From JAIVHA01 sp965367295 (GTDB lineage: Bacteria > Pseudomonadota > Gammaproteobacteria > DSM-19610), in NCBI GenBank assembly GCA_965367295.1, contig CBDUHN010000001.1, positions 124,001 to 188,000 on the forward strand: DNA of 64,000 nt, given 5' to 3'. The notes under the pieces are model-generated. The model was not told where the DNA came from, did not search any database, and saw only the letters and a list, made by a program, of their open reading frames with translations. Positions 52,473 to 60,728 of the stretch are shown here, piece after piece (position 1 is the first letter of the stretch; every line of letters begins with the position of its first letter). A program made the translations under genes and the position numbers.

Positions 52473-53064
52473 GGGACTACCCCCTCCTAGATCATTGCCT
52501 GAATGCACAATTGGTGTTGTTGGTAACTGTTGATAATAGCAGCAAATTCTTCCTCTATGACTGCTGACTGCCATCCACCGTGTCGGGTGTTCTGCCAATT
52601 CCGGCCAAATACCCACCGGTCACGTGCCGATGGCGAAATTCTGTTGCCACGGAGGGGTGACCGCTCCGTCATCCACCCGCGTAATGAGTCTACCGAAGGA
52701 AGAAATATTCCATCAATTCATGCGGTTCCCAATACATCATCAGGATTCTACCTGCACTGTAACGGTAAAGGTCGGAATTTCTGCAGTGTTTCGCTATTTT
52801 CGTTATCTGATAACGAATTGCTTCCCCGCCGCCATGGTAGCGCGAACCCGACGAAACCGGAATAGCCGGGAATCACTACAAGCATCGAATAAGGGCTAAA
52901 GTTTCCGGGGTTCTACCGGCTACAACGATAGGCTATGGTACTGACACTTTAAGCATGAAGGATCCGATCCTCGGGAAATCGGTAGCAGACAGGGATGAAC
53001 CCATGACAGGCCCGGCAACCCCCCACCCACACACCGCCCCGTGGCGGCTACGGCATACCTTCCG
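52473..53064. promoter_or_regulatory. 592-base divergent regulatory region between the eps operon and the ABC-permease genes
   Basis: I find no convincing coding frame here. It must hold the promoter for the 20-kb eps operon (leftward) and for the permease genes (rightward). It contains the palindrome at 52799-52817 and a weaker hairpin at 52649-52669 (ACGGAG, nine-base loop, CTCCGT). Searching by eye for GG-N10-GC on both strands gave only a weak leftward sigma-54 candidate at 52562-52577 (TGGATGGCAGTCAGCA). Confidence 0.5.
52799..52817. promoter_or_regulatory. 19-base perfect palindrome, putative operator
   Basis: TTCGTTATCTGATAACGAA is a perfect palindrome with nine-base arms around a central T. 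Its size and symmetry suit a dimeric helix-turn-helix repressor. It lies 327 bases upstream of the eps export gene and 248 bases upstream of the ABC-permease start, in the shared divergent control region. Confidence 0.45.
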
Positions 53065-54294
53065 ATGAACCCACGCATCCTGGTCCAGACCGCGGCGAAA
53101 AATGTGCTGCGCCAGGTCAGTCGTACCGCCGCAGCCCTGACAGCCGTGGTGTTCGGAGTGGTATCCATGATCCTTGCCGCGGGTTTCATCGACTGGAACC
53201 TGGAATTCGGCCGTGACCACTCCATCCAGTCCCAGCTGGGACATCTGCAGGTCATGAAGCCCGGATTTCTCGAACTGGGCCGTTCCGACCCCCACGCCTA
53301 CCTCCTGCCGGCCCGGGCGGAAACGGACCTCAACATCCTTCACAAGCTGCCCGGCTACCGGGTTGATGCCCCCCGGCTACTGATTTCCGGGCTGGCCAGT
53401 TCCGGAGACATCACCCTATCGTTCATCGGTGAGGGCGTAGATCCTGTTGCCGAGGCCACACTGTCCGCATCCCTGCGCTTTCCCAAGGGACGCAACCTGC
53501 TCCCTGGCGAGCCCAATACGGTGATCGTCGGCAGCGGGCTCGCCAATAACCTGCAAACCGATATTGGCGATACCCTGGTGCTGATCGCCAATACCGAGGG
53601 TGGAGGCATCAGCGCGGTGGAGGCCCGCGTGGTCGGCATTTTCGAATCCATTTTCAAGGCCTACGATGATGCGGCCCTACGCATCCCCCTGCCCCTGGCC
53701 CGGCAACTCATGCGAACCGATGGCGAGCACCTGCGCCTCGTACTGCTCGATCGCATAGAACAAACGGAAGCCGCGGTACAGCAGTTACGGGACAGCCTGC
53801 CCTCCGACCGTTACCAGGTGGTTCCCTGGCAGGATATGTCGGATTTCTATAACAAGAGCGTCGAACTTTTTTCCAAACAGGTAGGAGTCATCAACATCAT
53901 CATCGCGGTGATTATCGTGCTGGCTATCTCGAACACCATGACCATGGCCGTGATGGAGCGGGTCGGTGAAATCGGCACCATGATGGCCCTGGGCAACCGG
54001 CGGCGGGACATTCTGGGCATGTTTCTGGCGGAAGGCTGCATCCTGGGTCTGCTCGGGGCGGTGGTCGGACTCGGTCTGGGCAGCCTGCTGGGGGTCCTCA
54101 TCAGCGCCATTGGCATTCCCATGCCGCCGGGTCCGGTCATGGCCTGGGGTTACGAGGCGGGCATCCGGCTCTCGACCGGCAACCTCGCCATGGCGGCGGG
54201 CATCGCCGTGGTCACTACCATACTGGCCAGTCTCTACCCCGCCTGGAAGGCCTCGCGGCTGCAGATCGTCGATGCACTACGGACCCGGCAATAG
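53065..54294 (+). CDS. ABC transporter permease (MacB/FtsX/LolCE-like)
   Basis: This 409-residue inner-membrane protein has one N-terminal helix (AAALTAVVFGVVSMILAAGF), a large periplasmic domain (about 45-265) and three C-terminal helices in the FtsX domain (VGVINIIIAVIIVLAISNTM, then the coupling loop VMERVGEIGTMMALGNRRRDILGMF and a final AGIAVVTTILASLYPAWKA). This is the layout of lipoprotein-releasing or macrolide-type exporters. The ATG at 53065 begins just before the conserved start; a GTG at 53041 would extend it by eight residues. It is followed nine bases later by a paralogous permease, so they probably form a heterodimer served by the ATPase at 59.1 kb. Confidence 0.87.
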   Translation: MNPRILVQTAAKNVLRQVSRTAAALTAVVFGVVSMILAAGFIDWNLEFGRDHSIQSQLGHLQVMKPGFLELGRSDPHAYLLPARAETDLNILHKLPGYRVDAPRLLISGLASSGDITLSFIGEGVDPVAEATLSASLRFPKGRNLLPGEPNTVIVGSGLANNLQTDIGDTLVLIANTEGGGISAVEARVVGIFESIFKAYDDAALRIPLPLARQLMRTDGEHLRLVLLDRIEQTEAAVQQLRDSLPSDRYQVVPWQDMSDFYNKSVELFSKQVGVINIIIAVIIVLAISNTMTMAVMERVGEIGTMMALGNRRRDILGMFLAEGCILGLLGAVVGLGLGSLLGVLISAIGIPMPPGPVMAWGYEAGIRLSTGNLAMAAGIAVVTTILASLYPAWKASRLQIVDALRTRQ

Positions 54295-54303
54295 GAGCGC
54301 ACC

Positions 54304-55521
54304 ATGACTCAACTCCTCCGCCTCGCACTGCGTAATCTTTCCCGTAACCGTATCCGCAGCAGTATTACGCTGGGTGCGATCCTGTTTGGTGTTTGCGGCC
54401 TGATCCTGTCCGGCGGATTCGTCCGCGACATTTTCCTGCAACTGGGCGAGGCCCTGATCCATTCCCAAAGCGGACATGCCCAGATCGGCCATGAGGCGGT
54501 TTTCACCTATGGCTCCCGTTCACCGGAACGCTACCTGCTGGAATCACCCGACCGCCTGCGGAAATCCATCGCCGCACAGCCGGAAGTCAAGGATGTGATG
54601 GCGCGCATCACCTTCTCGGGCCTGCTCAATAATGGCAAAACGGACTATGCCATCATCGGTGACGGCGTGGAACCGGATGGTGAAAACCGCCTCGGCACCC
54701 ATTTACATCTCGTCAGTGGACGCATGCTGGAGGGTGATGATGCATTCGGTATCATGCTCGGCGAGGGCGTCGCCAGCGCCCTGCAACTGCGGGTCGGTGA
54801 CCAGGCCACCCTGCTGGCAAATACGATCTATGGTGCGCTGAACACCCTGAACGTTGAGGTGGTGGGCATCTTCCAGACCTTCTCCAAGGACTTCGATGCC
54901 CGTGCCGTCCGTATTTCCCTGCCCGCTGCCCAGGAACTGCTACTCACCGACGGCGTGACAAAATTCGTGGTAACCCTCCATGAGACTGCCCAGACCGATG
55001 CATTCACAACCCGCATGCGCCACCTGTTACCCGCTCCGCTGGCTGTATACGACTGGAAGCAGCTCAACGACTTTTATGAAAAAACCGTGGACATGTACAA
55101 TCAGCAGTTCGGCTTTCTCAAGGCCATGGTGCTGCTAATGGTCTGCCTGAGCGTGATCAACACCGTGAACATGAGCCTGGTGGAACGCACCTGGGAATTC
55201 GGTACCATGCGTGCGCTCGGCAATCGCAACCGGACCATCGCCGGCCTGATCCTCACGGAATCCAGTGCCCTGGCCTTGCTGGGTGCCAGCATCGGCCTGG
55301 CCCTGGGAACGGCACTGGCGCTGATTATCTCCGGCATCGGCATCCCCATGCCACCGCCGCCCAATGCCGATTTGAGCTACGATGCCTACATTCGCATCGT
55401 GCCGGAGGTATTGCTGGAATCCTGGCTGATCGGTGTCGGGGCCACCCTGCTGGCGGCCCTGTATCCAGCCTGGCGATTCACGCGCATTTCGATCATCGAC
55501 GCCCTGCGCAGCCGTGAATAA
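54304..55521 (+). CDS. ABC transporter permease (MacB/FtsX/LolCE-like), paralogue
   Basis: This 405-residue protein has the same topology as the preceding permease: the N-terminal helix ITLGAILFGVCGLILSGGFV, a periplasmic domain, then KAMVLLMVCLSVINTVNMSL, the cytoplasmic loop LVERTWEFGTMRALGNRNRTI and two further helices ending LLAALYPAWRFTRISIIDAL. The two permeases share the GIGIPMPPGP / GIGIPMPPPPNADL loop and the terminal YPAW motif, which indicates duplication. The pair could extract a lipid or lipoprotein from the inner membrane. The start ATG follows AGGAGCGCACC. The beta-barrel protein gene follows 38 bases later. Confidence 0.87.
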   Translation: MTQLLRLALRNLSRNRIRSSITLGAILFGVCGLILSGGFVRDIFLQLGEALIHSQSGHAQIGHEAVFTYGSRSPERYLLESPDRLRKSIAAQPEVKDVMARITFSGLLNNGKTDYAIIGDGVEPDGENRLGTHLHLVSGRMLEGDDAFGIMLGEGVASALQLRVGDQATLLANTIYGALNTLNVEVVGIFQTFSKDFDARAVRISLPAAQELLLTDGVTKFVVTLHETAQTDAFTTRMRHLLPAPLAVYDWKQLNDFYEKTVDMYNQQFGFLKAMVLLMVCLSVINTVNMSLVERTWEFGTMRALGNRNRTIAGLILTESSALALLGASIGLALGTALALIISGIGIPMPPPPNADLSYDAYIRIVPEVLLESWLIGVGATLLAALYPAWRFTRISIIDALRSRE

Positions 55522-55559
55522 CGAACACCCTGAACCGGACCTTGAAAGGAAACAATAAA

Positions 55560-57038
55560 ATGGAATTCCATCGTCACCAACCGCTACTGAGCTTGCGCCA
55601 ACTGCTGGGTATTATGGCCCTGTTACCAGCCATGGCCCTGGCGCCGCCCCTGTTGCTTGCCAGCGATGATGTCCCTGCCGGTATGGAAGAACTTTTCCTG
55701 TCGGAACCTCCGGCCGACGAACCAGCCGCCGTCACCGAGGATACTGTAGATACCACTACGTCGGACCTTGCAGCCCCTATGGAGGACCTGTTCGCCATTG
55801 ATGGTCCGCCCGTGAGTGAGCAGCCGAAACCTCTGTTCACCGGCTTTTTTCAATCGGAACTGGCCTATAACACCGCCAATCCCGAACACTGGTCCAAATT
55901 CCGTAATTTTCTTGAGATCGGCACGGCAGGCAACCTGGACAACGGCATGCGCTGGAAACTGAGTGGCCGGCTGAGTTATGACGCGGCCTTTGACCTGGAG
56001 GAAGATTTCTATCCCGCAGCGGTTCGCAACAACCGCCGCCACGAAGCCGCTCTGCATGAAACCTATCTGGACATCCCTGCCCAGGAATGGGCCTTCCGCA
56101 TCGGACGTCAACACATTATCTGGGGCGAAATGGTGGGGCTGTTTTTTGCCGACGTAGTATCCGCCCGCGACATGCGTCAGTTCGTTGCCCAGGATTTCGA
56201 AATGCTGCGCATTCCCCAGTGGGCCATGCGTGCCGAGCATTACGGCGAAAACGTGCACCTGGACGCCATCTGGATTCCCTACATGACCTATGACGAAATC
56301 GGCAAGCCCGGTGATGATTTCTATCGCCTGCCGATACCCTTGCCGTCCGGCTATGGTGCGGCCATCCTCAACGAGGACACCCCTTCCAATTCGCTCTCCA
56401 ACAGCGCCTTCGGCCTGCGGGTATCACGCATGATCAAGGGTTGGGATATGTCCGGTTTCTACTATCGCAGCATGGATGTATCCCCCTCCTTCAGCCGTAC
56501 CGTGGCGGGGTCGAATCTGGTGTTTCAACCGGAACATTTCCGCATCCAACAACTGGGAGGCACCCTCTCCAAGGATATCGGCCGCAGTCTGATCCTCAAG
56601 GCCGAGGCTATTTACACGCTGGACAAGCGCTTCTCGGTGACCGATCTGAGTGATGCAGATGGCCTGGTCAAACAGGATATGCTGGATTACGTAGTGGGAC
56701 TGGAGCAGACCTACGACAACGGTGCACGCATCAATCTGCAGTTATTCCAGCGCTGGTTCCCCGATCACGTTTCCAGCATGATCCCCGATGAAGTGGAAAG
56801 CGGATACAGTCTGTATGCCACCACCGAATGGCTGAATGGCAAACTGCGTCCGGAGCTGACCTGGATTCAGGGGTTCAATCAGGGAGACTGGATGGCACGC
56901 CCGAAGCTCAACTGGCATTTCGCCACCGACTGGCGTGCCTCGCTTGGCGCGGACATCTTCGACGGCCAGCCCACCACGCTGCTTGGCCAATATGACGGTG
57001 CTGACCGGGTGTATGCGGAACTGCGCTACAGCTACTAA
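55560..57038 (+). CDS. outer-membrane beta-barrel protein (DUF1302-like)
   Basis: This 492-residue protein has a signal sequence (LLGIMALLPAMALAPPLLLA), an acidic proline-rich spacer (about 30-85) and then beta-barrel strands such as FRNFLEIGTAGNLDNGMRWKL (part shown: GTAGNLDNGMRWKL) and LHETYLDIPAQEWAFRIGRQ, where IGRQHIIWGE is a DUF1302-family hallmark. It ends with VYAELRYSY, an aromatic C-terminus for outer-membrane insertion. The start at 55560 follows GAAAGGAAAC. DUF1302 proteins are often co-encoded with lipid exporters, so it may be the outer-membrane partner of the ABC permeases just upstream. Its stop overlaps the stop of the acyltransferase on the other strand. Confidence 0.75.
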   Translation: MEFHRHQPLLSLRQLLGIMALLPAMALAPPLLLASDDVPAGMEELFLSEPPADEPAAVTEDTVDTTTSDLAAPMEDLFAIDGPPVSEQPKPLFTGFFQSELAYNTANPEHWSKFRNFLEIGTAGNLDNGMRWKLSGRLSYDAAFDLEEDFYPAAVRNNRRHEAALHETYLDIPAQEWAFRIGRQHIIWGEMVGLFFADVVSARDMRQFVAQDFEMLRIPQWAMRAEHYGENVHLDAIWIPYMTYDEIGKPGDDFYRLPIPLPSGYGAAILNEDTPSNSLSNSAFGLRVSRMIKGWDMSGFYYRSMDVSPSFSRTVAGSNLVFQPEHFRIQQLGGTLSKDIGRSLILKAEAIYTLDKRFSVTDLSDADGLVKQDMLDYVVGLEQTYDNGARINLQLFQRWFPDHVSSMIPDEVESGYSLYATTEWLNGKLRPELTWIQGFNQGDWMARPKLNWHFATDWRASLGADIFDGQPTTLLGQYDGADRVYAELRYSY

Positions 57039-57775
57039 ACGCTGAGGCAGAGGGTCTTCTGGATCGAGTCAAGCAACGACTCGATTTCCGGATGCAGACC
57101 CTCGAACAGTTCATCCCGGGAGATGTAGAAAGCGGCCCGATCGCCGTGATAATCCATCACGGCACCGGCCTGCTGAAACTGGATACCGAACCGTTTCAGA
57201 TGGCGTGCCAGCCGCGGTTCCATCATTGCAAACACGCCGTCCAGTCCAGCATCCAGCCCAATCGCCGTTGCCGCCAGATATAATCCGAGCGCAATATGCG
57301 GGCTGTGCCGCTTATCACCCTGCTGCTGGTCTTCCGTATCAGCAATGGGACTGTTCTGCTCACCTTTACGCCGGCGGAACAATGCAGGAACGGCAAGGCG
57401 GGAAATCTCGCCGTAATGTGCACCCCTGGCTCGCAGTTCATGCATCAATGATGAATCCAGGCTTGGCCAGCAGTATTTTTCAAAAGGCAATAACACTGTC
57501 GCATCCAGGGCATCCTTGGCAATCAGGCGTACACAACCCGCATACTCACCGGAACTGCGGTGCCGGAGCAGACAGTGATGCGCAAGCGCATCGAACTCAT
57601 CCCGCTCGCGCCGGTCAGGGAAACGACTGGCCTCCTCGTAGGCCAGTTCACGACAGTAGACTTCGTAGCGGATCCGGAAAACTTCATCCTTCAGGGATTG
57701 GGAGTCCGCCACGAGTACCTCGAAGTAATCGTGGAATGATGCTGATAGCAGGTTGGACTCCTTTAGGGTATTCAT
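57035..57775 (-). CDS. PEP-CTERM/exosortase system-associated acyltransferase
   Basis: This 246-residue GNAT-like protein is related to acyl-homoserine-lactone synthases. VFRIRYEVYCRELAYEE (about residues 32-48) matches the LuxI-type 'RYRVYCxE' acyl-carrier region, ECAGCVRLI is present as GEYAGCVRLIA, and GEISRLAVPALFRRRKGEQ supplies the acyl-CoA/ACP pyrophosphate loop; HIALGLYLAATAIG follows. It is the exosortase-linked acyltransferase family. It probably transfers an acyl chain from ACP or CoA to a sugar, amino acid or protein. It converges on the beta-barrel gene by four overlapping bases. A second, diverged family member is encoded 535 bases away on the opposite strand. Confidence 0.88.
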   Translation of the reverse strand: MNTLKESNLLSASFHDYFEVLVADSQSLKDEVFRIRYEVYCRELAYEEASRFPDRRERDEFDALAHHCLLRHRSSGEYAGCVRLIAKDALDATVLLPFEKYCWPSLDSSLMHELRARGAHYGEISRLAVPALFRRRKGEQNSPIADTEDQQQGDKRHSPHIALGLYLAATAIGLDAGLDGVFAMMEPRLARHLKRFGIQFQQAGAVMDYHGDRAAFYISRDELFEGLHPEIESLLDSIQKTLCLSV

Positions 57776-57925
57776 GCTTTACCACTCTGGCACCCGATAC
57801 GGGAAATTGAATTCTTACCCAGACATATTGGCGGAAAAACAAGGGAAATCTTTACCGTCGGTTTAAAAAATTGAACCTGCCCCATAGTGCACCTGCAAAT
57901 AATGGGCTGACCGTCTCCCTTTGAA

Positions 57926-57980
57926 GACACTTATATGCTATATATATCAGCCATTTATGAATTAAAGGGATATAAGTGTC
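57926..57980. repeat. long inverted repeat, 11-base arms, AT-rich spacer
   Basis: GACACTTATAT at 57926-57936 is exactly complementary to ATATAAGTGTC at 57970-57980, with 33 AT-rich bases between them. Inverted GACACTTATAT-type ends are reminiscent of the termini of REP/IS200-like elements in proteobacteria, so this may be a solo remnant; no transposase is present. A hairpin regulatory element is the alternative. Confidence 0.5.
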
Positions 57981-58080
57981 GCCCTGACCGGACAATTTCG
58001 TCGTCGCAGTTCATGTTCGAACGCTTGGAAATGACCTTTGACATGCCCTAAGCAGCTGAACCATCATAGCTTCAGAAATC

Positions 58081-58096
58081 TGGCCCAGATATTGCT
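58081..58096 (+). promoter_or_regulatory. strong candidate sigma-54 (RpoN) -24/-12 promoter
   Basis: TGGCCCAGATATTGCT has GG and GC separated by exactly ten bases and matches the consensus TGGCAC-N5-TTGCW at all but one key position. Transcription would start near 58107, giving a leader of about 200 bases before the acyltransferase ATG at 58310. The remainder of the 57776-58309 gap (534 bases) holds only the inverted repeat above; I see no gene in it. Confidence 0.62.
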
Positions 58097-58309
58097 TAAT
58101 TACTTAGCAGTTGTAACAGCAAAAGGGATTTGTAGTTTGAAGATGCCCAACCCTGCATCACCAGCCTGCCACTCAGGCCGCTTACGCACTGCGCAGAGTT
58201 TAGTGTTTACACTAGCTCTCGCAGAACGTCTCCCCGTCGTTGATCAACCCTTTTCCGTTGTCCGATTCCGGACCACGGCGTCCATAGGTCTCTGCTGATG
58301 GGAGTGAAC

Positions 58310-59065
58310 ATGGAAGGTTCTCGGCTATTTGATCACGAATACGAAACCATTCTCGCTGACACTACTGAAGGCCGTAAAATTCATCACCAAATCCGTTACC
58401 GTGTCTTTTGTGAAGAGACCGGATTTGAAGATGAACAGGCTTTCCCGGAACAGGAAGAGTTCGATAAGTGGGATCGCCATGCCATCCCGTTTATTGTACG
58501 TACCCGACAAACCAAGGAATGGGTGGCGACCATTCGTCTGATTCTTCCCGGAACCAAGCTGCCTTCCCAGCAGTTGTGTATCCTCGACCGTGGAGCGGTT
58601 GCAAAAATCAAACCCTATGAAGTTGGCGAAGTGTCACGCCTGTGCGTGGTTTCCTCCTTCCGGGGCCGTCGACATCACAGCCCCACAGGTCAAAGAAACA
58701 TGCGCCGCAGCCGCGAACAGGAATCCCAGATCATTCTCGGACTCCTGCGCGCCACCGCTGCCTACAGCCGGGAGCAGAATATTCGCTACTGGTATCTACT
58801 CACCACCAATGCCCTCGCACGCATGATGGGCAGGTTGCACCTGCCCCTGCACCCCATCGGTATGGGCATCGAACACCGCGGCCGTCGCTATCCTTTCCTG
58901 GCGCATATCGAGAAAAGCCGGGCGCGCGCAGAACGTCTGTCACCCGACTTCGCCAAAATGTTCACCCACCCAACCCCCTATATGCGTTATAGCGCACTCA
59001 CGGGGGAGGAATCGGAGCCGGTATGGGGTGAAACAAGGGAACTGGAGCTTGACCGGACCGCCTGA
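58310..59065 (+). CDS. PEP-CTERM/exosortase system-associated acyltransferase, second copy
   Basis: This 251-residue GNAT-like protein has IRYRVFCEETGFEDEQAFPEQ (part: IRYRVFCEETGFED) in the acyl-carrier region, EFDKWDRHAIPFIVRTRQT, WVATIRLILPG and VGEVSRLCVVSSFRGRR. It is related to the first copy at 57.0 kb but clearly diverged, with a different C-terminus (HPTPYMRYSALTGE). The ATG at 58310 follows GGGAGTGAAC and is preferred over 58298. Product location is the cytoplasm, using acyl-ACP or acyl-CoA. The good sigma-54 match upstream suggests regulation together with other exosortase genes. A strong hairpin follows its stop. Confidence 0.88.
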   Translation: MEGSRLFDHEYETILADTTEGRKIHHQIRYRVFCEETGFEDEQAFPEQEEFDKWDRHAIPFIVRTRQTKEWVATIRLILPGTKLPSQQLCILDRGAVAKIKPYEVGEVSRLCVVSSFRGRRHHSPTGQRNMRRSREQESQIILGLLRATAAYSREQNIRYWYLLTTNALARMMGRLHLPLHPIGMGIEHRGRRYPFLAHIEKSRARAERLSPDFAKMFTHPTPYMRYSALTGEESEPVWGETRELELDRTA

Positions 59066-59072
59066 AAATAGC

Positions 59073-59121
59073 GCCCTGAATCAGCAGCTGACATACTTTC
59101 TGTGCACCGCTGACTCAGGGC
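59073..59121. terminator. bidirectional hairpin between convergent genes
   Basis: Arms 59073-59085 (GCCCTGAATCAGC) and 59109-59121 (GCTGACTCAGGGC) pair over 13 positions with one mismatch around a 23-base loop. It sits exactly between the stop codons of the acyltransferase and the convergent ATPase gene. No long T-run follows, so termination would be partly intrinsic or the hairpin may protect mRNA ends. Confidence 0.6.
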
Positions 59122-59122
59122 C

Positions 59123-59794
59123 CTAGCGCAGGATCCCATCCTCGATGTGCACAACCCGATCGGCCATATCCATGACCTTCGGGTCATGGGTGGAAAAGAT
59201 AAAAGTTGTGCCTTTTTCCCGGTTGATCCTATGCATCAGCTCCAGAATACTGGTACCGGTCTTGTGATCCAGGTTGGCGGTCGGCTCATCGGCCAATATG
59301 ATGGCTGGACGAGCGATCAACGCCCGGGCAATGGCTACCCGCTGACGCTGTCCACCACTCAACTGGTTCGGGCGGTGGCCGGCATAATCGCCTACTCCGA
59401 CCAGTTCAAGATAACGCTGCACGCGGATCCTGCGCTTGGCCCTGTCAAACCGGAATTGAAGCAGGGGATATTCTACGTTTTCCGCAGCGGACAATACCGG
59501 CAACAAATTGAAGGTCTGAAAGATAAAACCGATTTTCCTGGCCCGGAGATCCGCCAGATCATCCGGAGTCTTACCGGCAACATCCTCGCCATCAATAAGG
59601 ATATGGCCGGTACTGGGCGTATCGATACAGCCAATCAGATTGAGCAAAGTGGATTTTCCGCTGCCCGAGGGACCGGCGATGGCCAGAAATTCGCCTGCCT
59701 CCACCTCAAGACTGGTTTCGCGCAAGGCCTGTACGCGCTGTTCGCCCAGCGCATAATCCTTACTTACTCCTCGTACCTGAACCACTGCCACCAT
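59123..59794 (-). CDS. ABC transporter ATP-binding protein (LolD/MacB-like)
   Basis: This 223-residue ATPase has Walker A AGPSGSGKSTLLNLIG (about residues 38-53), the signature LSGGQRQRVAIARAL (about 142-156), Walker B PAIILADEPTANLD and the H-loop FIFSTHDPKVMDMA. The Q-loop context RARKIGFIFQTFNLLPVLSA is typical of the lipoprotein/macrolide (LolD, MacB) branch. It energises the two permeases encoded at 53-55.5 kb, although it is encoded on the other strand and separated by the acyltransferase genes. The ATG at 59794 is selected because AAAGGATGATT lies before it; ATGs further upstream place the ribosome site inside the gene. Confidence 0.9.
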   Translation of the reverse strand: MVAVVQVRGVSKDYALGEQRVQALRETSLEVEAGEFLAIAGPSGSGKSTLLNLIGCIDTPSTGHILIDGEDVAGKTPDDLADLRARKIGFIFQTFNLLPVLSAAENVEYPLLQFRFDRAKRRIRVQRYLELVGVGDYAGHRPNQLSGGQRQRVAIARALIARPAIILADEPTANLDHKTGTSILELMHRINREKGTTFIFSTHDPKVMDMADRVVHIEDGILR

Positions 59795-59897
59795 AATCAT
59801 CCTTTCTGTGAATGGTTTCATGCTAATGGAACGCTGCGAATTGCACAATCAGACTGAAAATACTGCCCTACAGGCCGATACATAACCAGGACAATCC

Positions 59898-60674
59898 ATG
59901 AAGCGGCACGGAAACTCTACCGTCATGAAAGTGAACCGTATCTTACAGCTCTTGATCCTTCCCCTCTGCCTGTGGGCCTCCGGTCCGTCCAACGGCGCGG
60001 AAACTGTCGACGCCACAGCGATCGTGGAAAAGGCCGACCATATCCGCTTCCCGGCACAGGGCTTCCAGGTCGACGCCCGGGTCATTTCCATCACCGATGG
60101 CGTACGGAGCGTGAACCAGTATCGCATCCTGTCCCAGAATAAAGACAATACCATCGTCATGACCACCGCCCCGGCATCTGAACGGGGACAGACCATGCTG
60201 GTGAAGGGACAGGATCTATGGGTATTTATACCCAACGTATCGCAGGCGGTACGCCTGCCGCTGTCGCAACGACTGACAGGCCAGGTGGCCAATGGTGATC
60301 TGGCCCGCGCCAACTTCAGCGGCGATTACGATCCGGAACTGCTGCGCACCGAGACCATCGACAACAGGGAATATTACGTGCTGGAATTGACCGCTGTGAA
60401 CCGGCGTGTCACCTATCACCGGGTTTTATACTGGGTGGAAAAGGATAGCTACCGACCGTTCAAGGCTGAATTCTATGCCCTGTCGGGCAACCTGCTCAAA
60501 ACCGCCCACTACCGTGATTATGTGAAAATGGCCGGAGTGGAACGCCCTTCCAGGCTCTATATGCAGGACCCCCTCAAGAGTGGATCACACTCGCTGATGG
60601 AATACAGCAATATGCGGATACGTGAACTGCCCGACCGCTTCTTCACCCACAATTATCTGCGCCGACTGCAGTAA
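59898..60674 (+). CDS. outer-membrane lipoprotein-sorting protein (LolA-like)
   Basis: This 258-residue periplasmic protein has a signal peptide (VNRILQLLILPLCLWAS, ending near SNGAE) and the LolA/LppX-like open barrel: FQVDARVISITDGVRSVNQY, DLWVFIPNVSQAVRLPLSQRLTG (the PNVxxxxRLP hallmark, shown in part) and HYRDYVKMAGVERPSRLYMQD. Members of this family bind acyl chains in a hydrophobic cavity and carry lipids or lipoproteins through the periplasm. With the adjacent LolD-like ATPase and the two FtsX-type permeases it makes a complete Lol-like route. The start at 59898 or at an ATG nine codons later is equally possible. A perfect 10-bp hairpin follows its stop. Confidence 0.88.
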   Translation: MKRHGNSTVMKVNRILQLLILPLCLWASGPSNGAETVDATAIVEKADHIRFPAQGFQVDARVISITDGVRSVNQYRILSQNKDNTIVMTTAPASERGQTMLVKGQDLWVFIPNVSQAVRLPLSQRLTGQVANGDLARANFSGDYDPELLRTETIDNREYYVLELTAVNRRVTYHRVLYWVEKDSYRPFKAEFYALSGNLLKTAHYRDYVKMAGVERPSRLYMQDPLKSGSHSLMEYSNMRIRELPDRFFTHNYLRRLQ

Positions 60675-60682
60675 CCACACCC

Positions 60683-60710
60683 GGCAGGCCGGGATACACT
60701 CCGGCCTGCC
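60683..60710. terminator. bidirectional terminator-like hairpin
   Basis: GGCAGGCCGG at 60683-60692 and CCGGCCTGCC at 60701-60710 form a perfect ten-base-pair GC-rich stem with an eight-base loop. It lies between the stop codon of the LolA-like gene and the stop codon of prsT, which converge. No T-run follows on either side. Confidence 0.7.
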
Positions 60711-60728
60711 ACCAGAAACAGATTGCGG

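Noticed and set aside
52562..52577. Weak leftward sigma-54-like site before the eps operon (TGGATGGCAGTCAGCA)
   Set aside because: Spacing is right, but the -12 element reads CAGCA instead of TTGCA and the -24 CAC is absent; too weak to annotate as a promoter.
52649..52669. Hairpin ACGGAG/CTCCGT in the eps leader, considered as a riboswitch part
   Set aside because: Only six base pairs and no conserved aptamer sequence such as a cyclic-di-GMP core was recognised.
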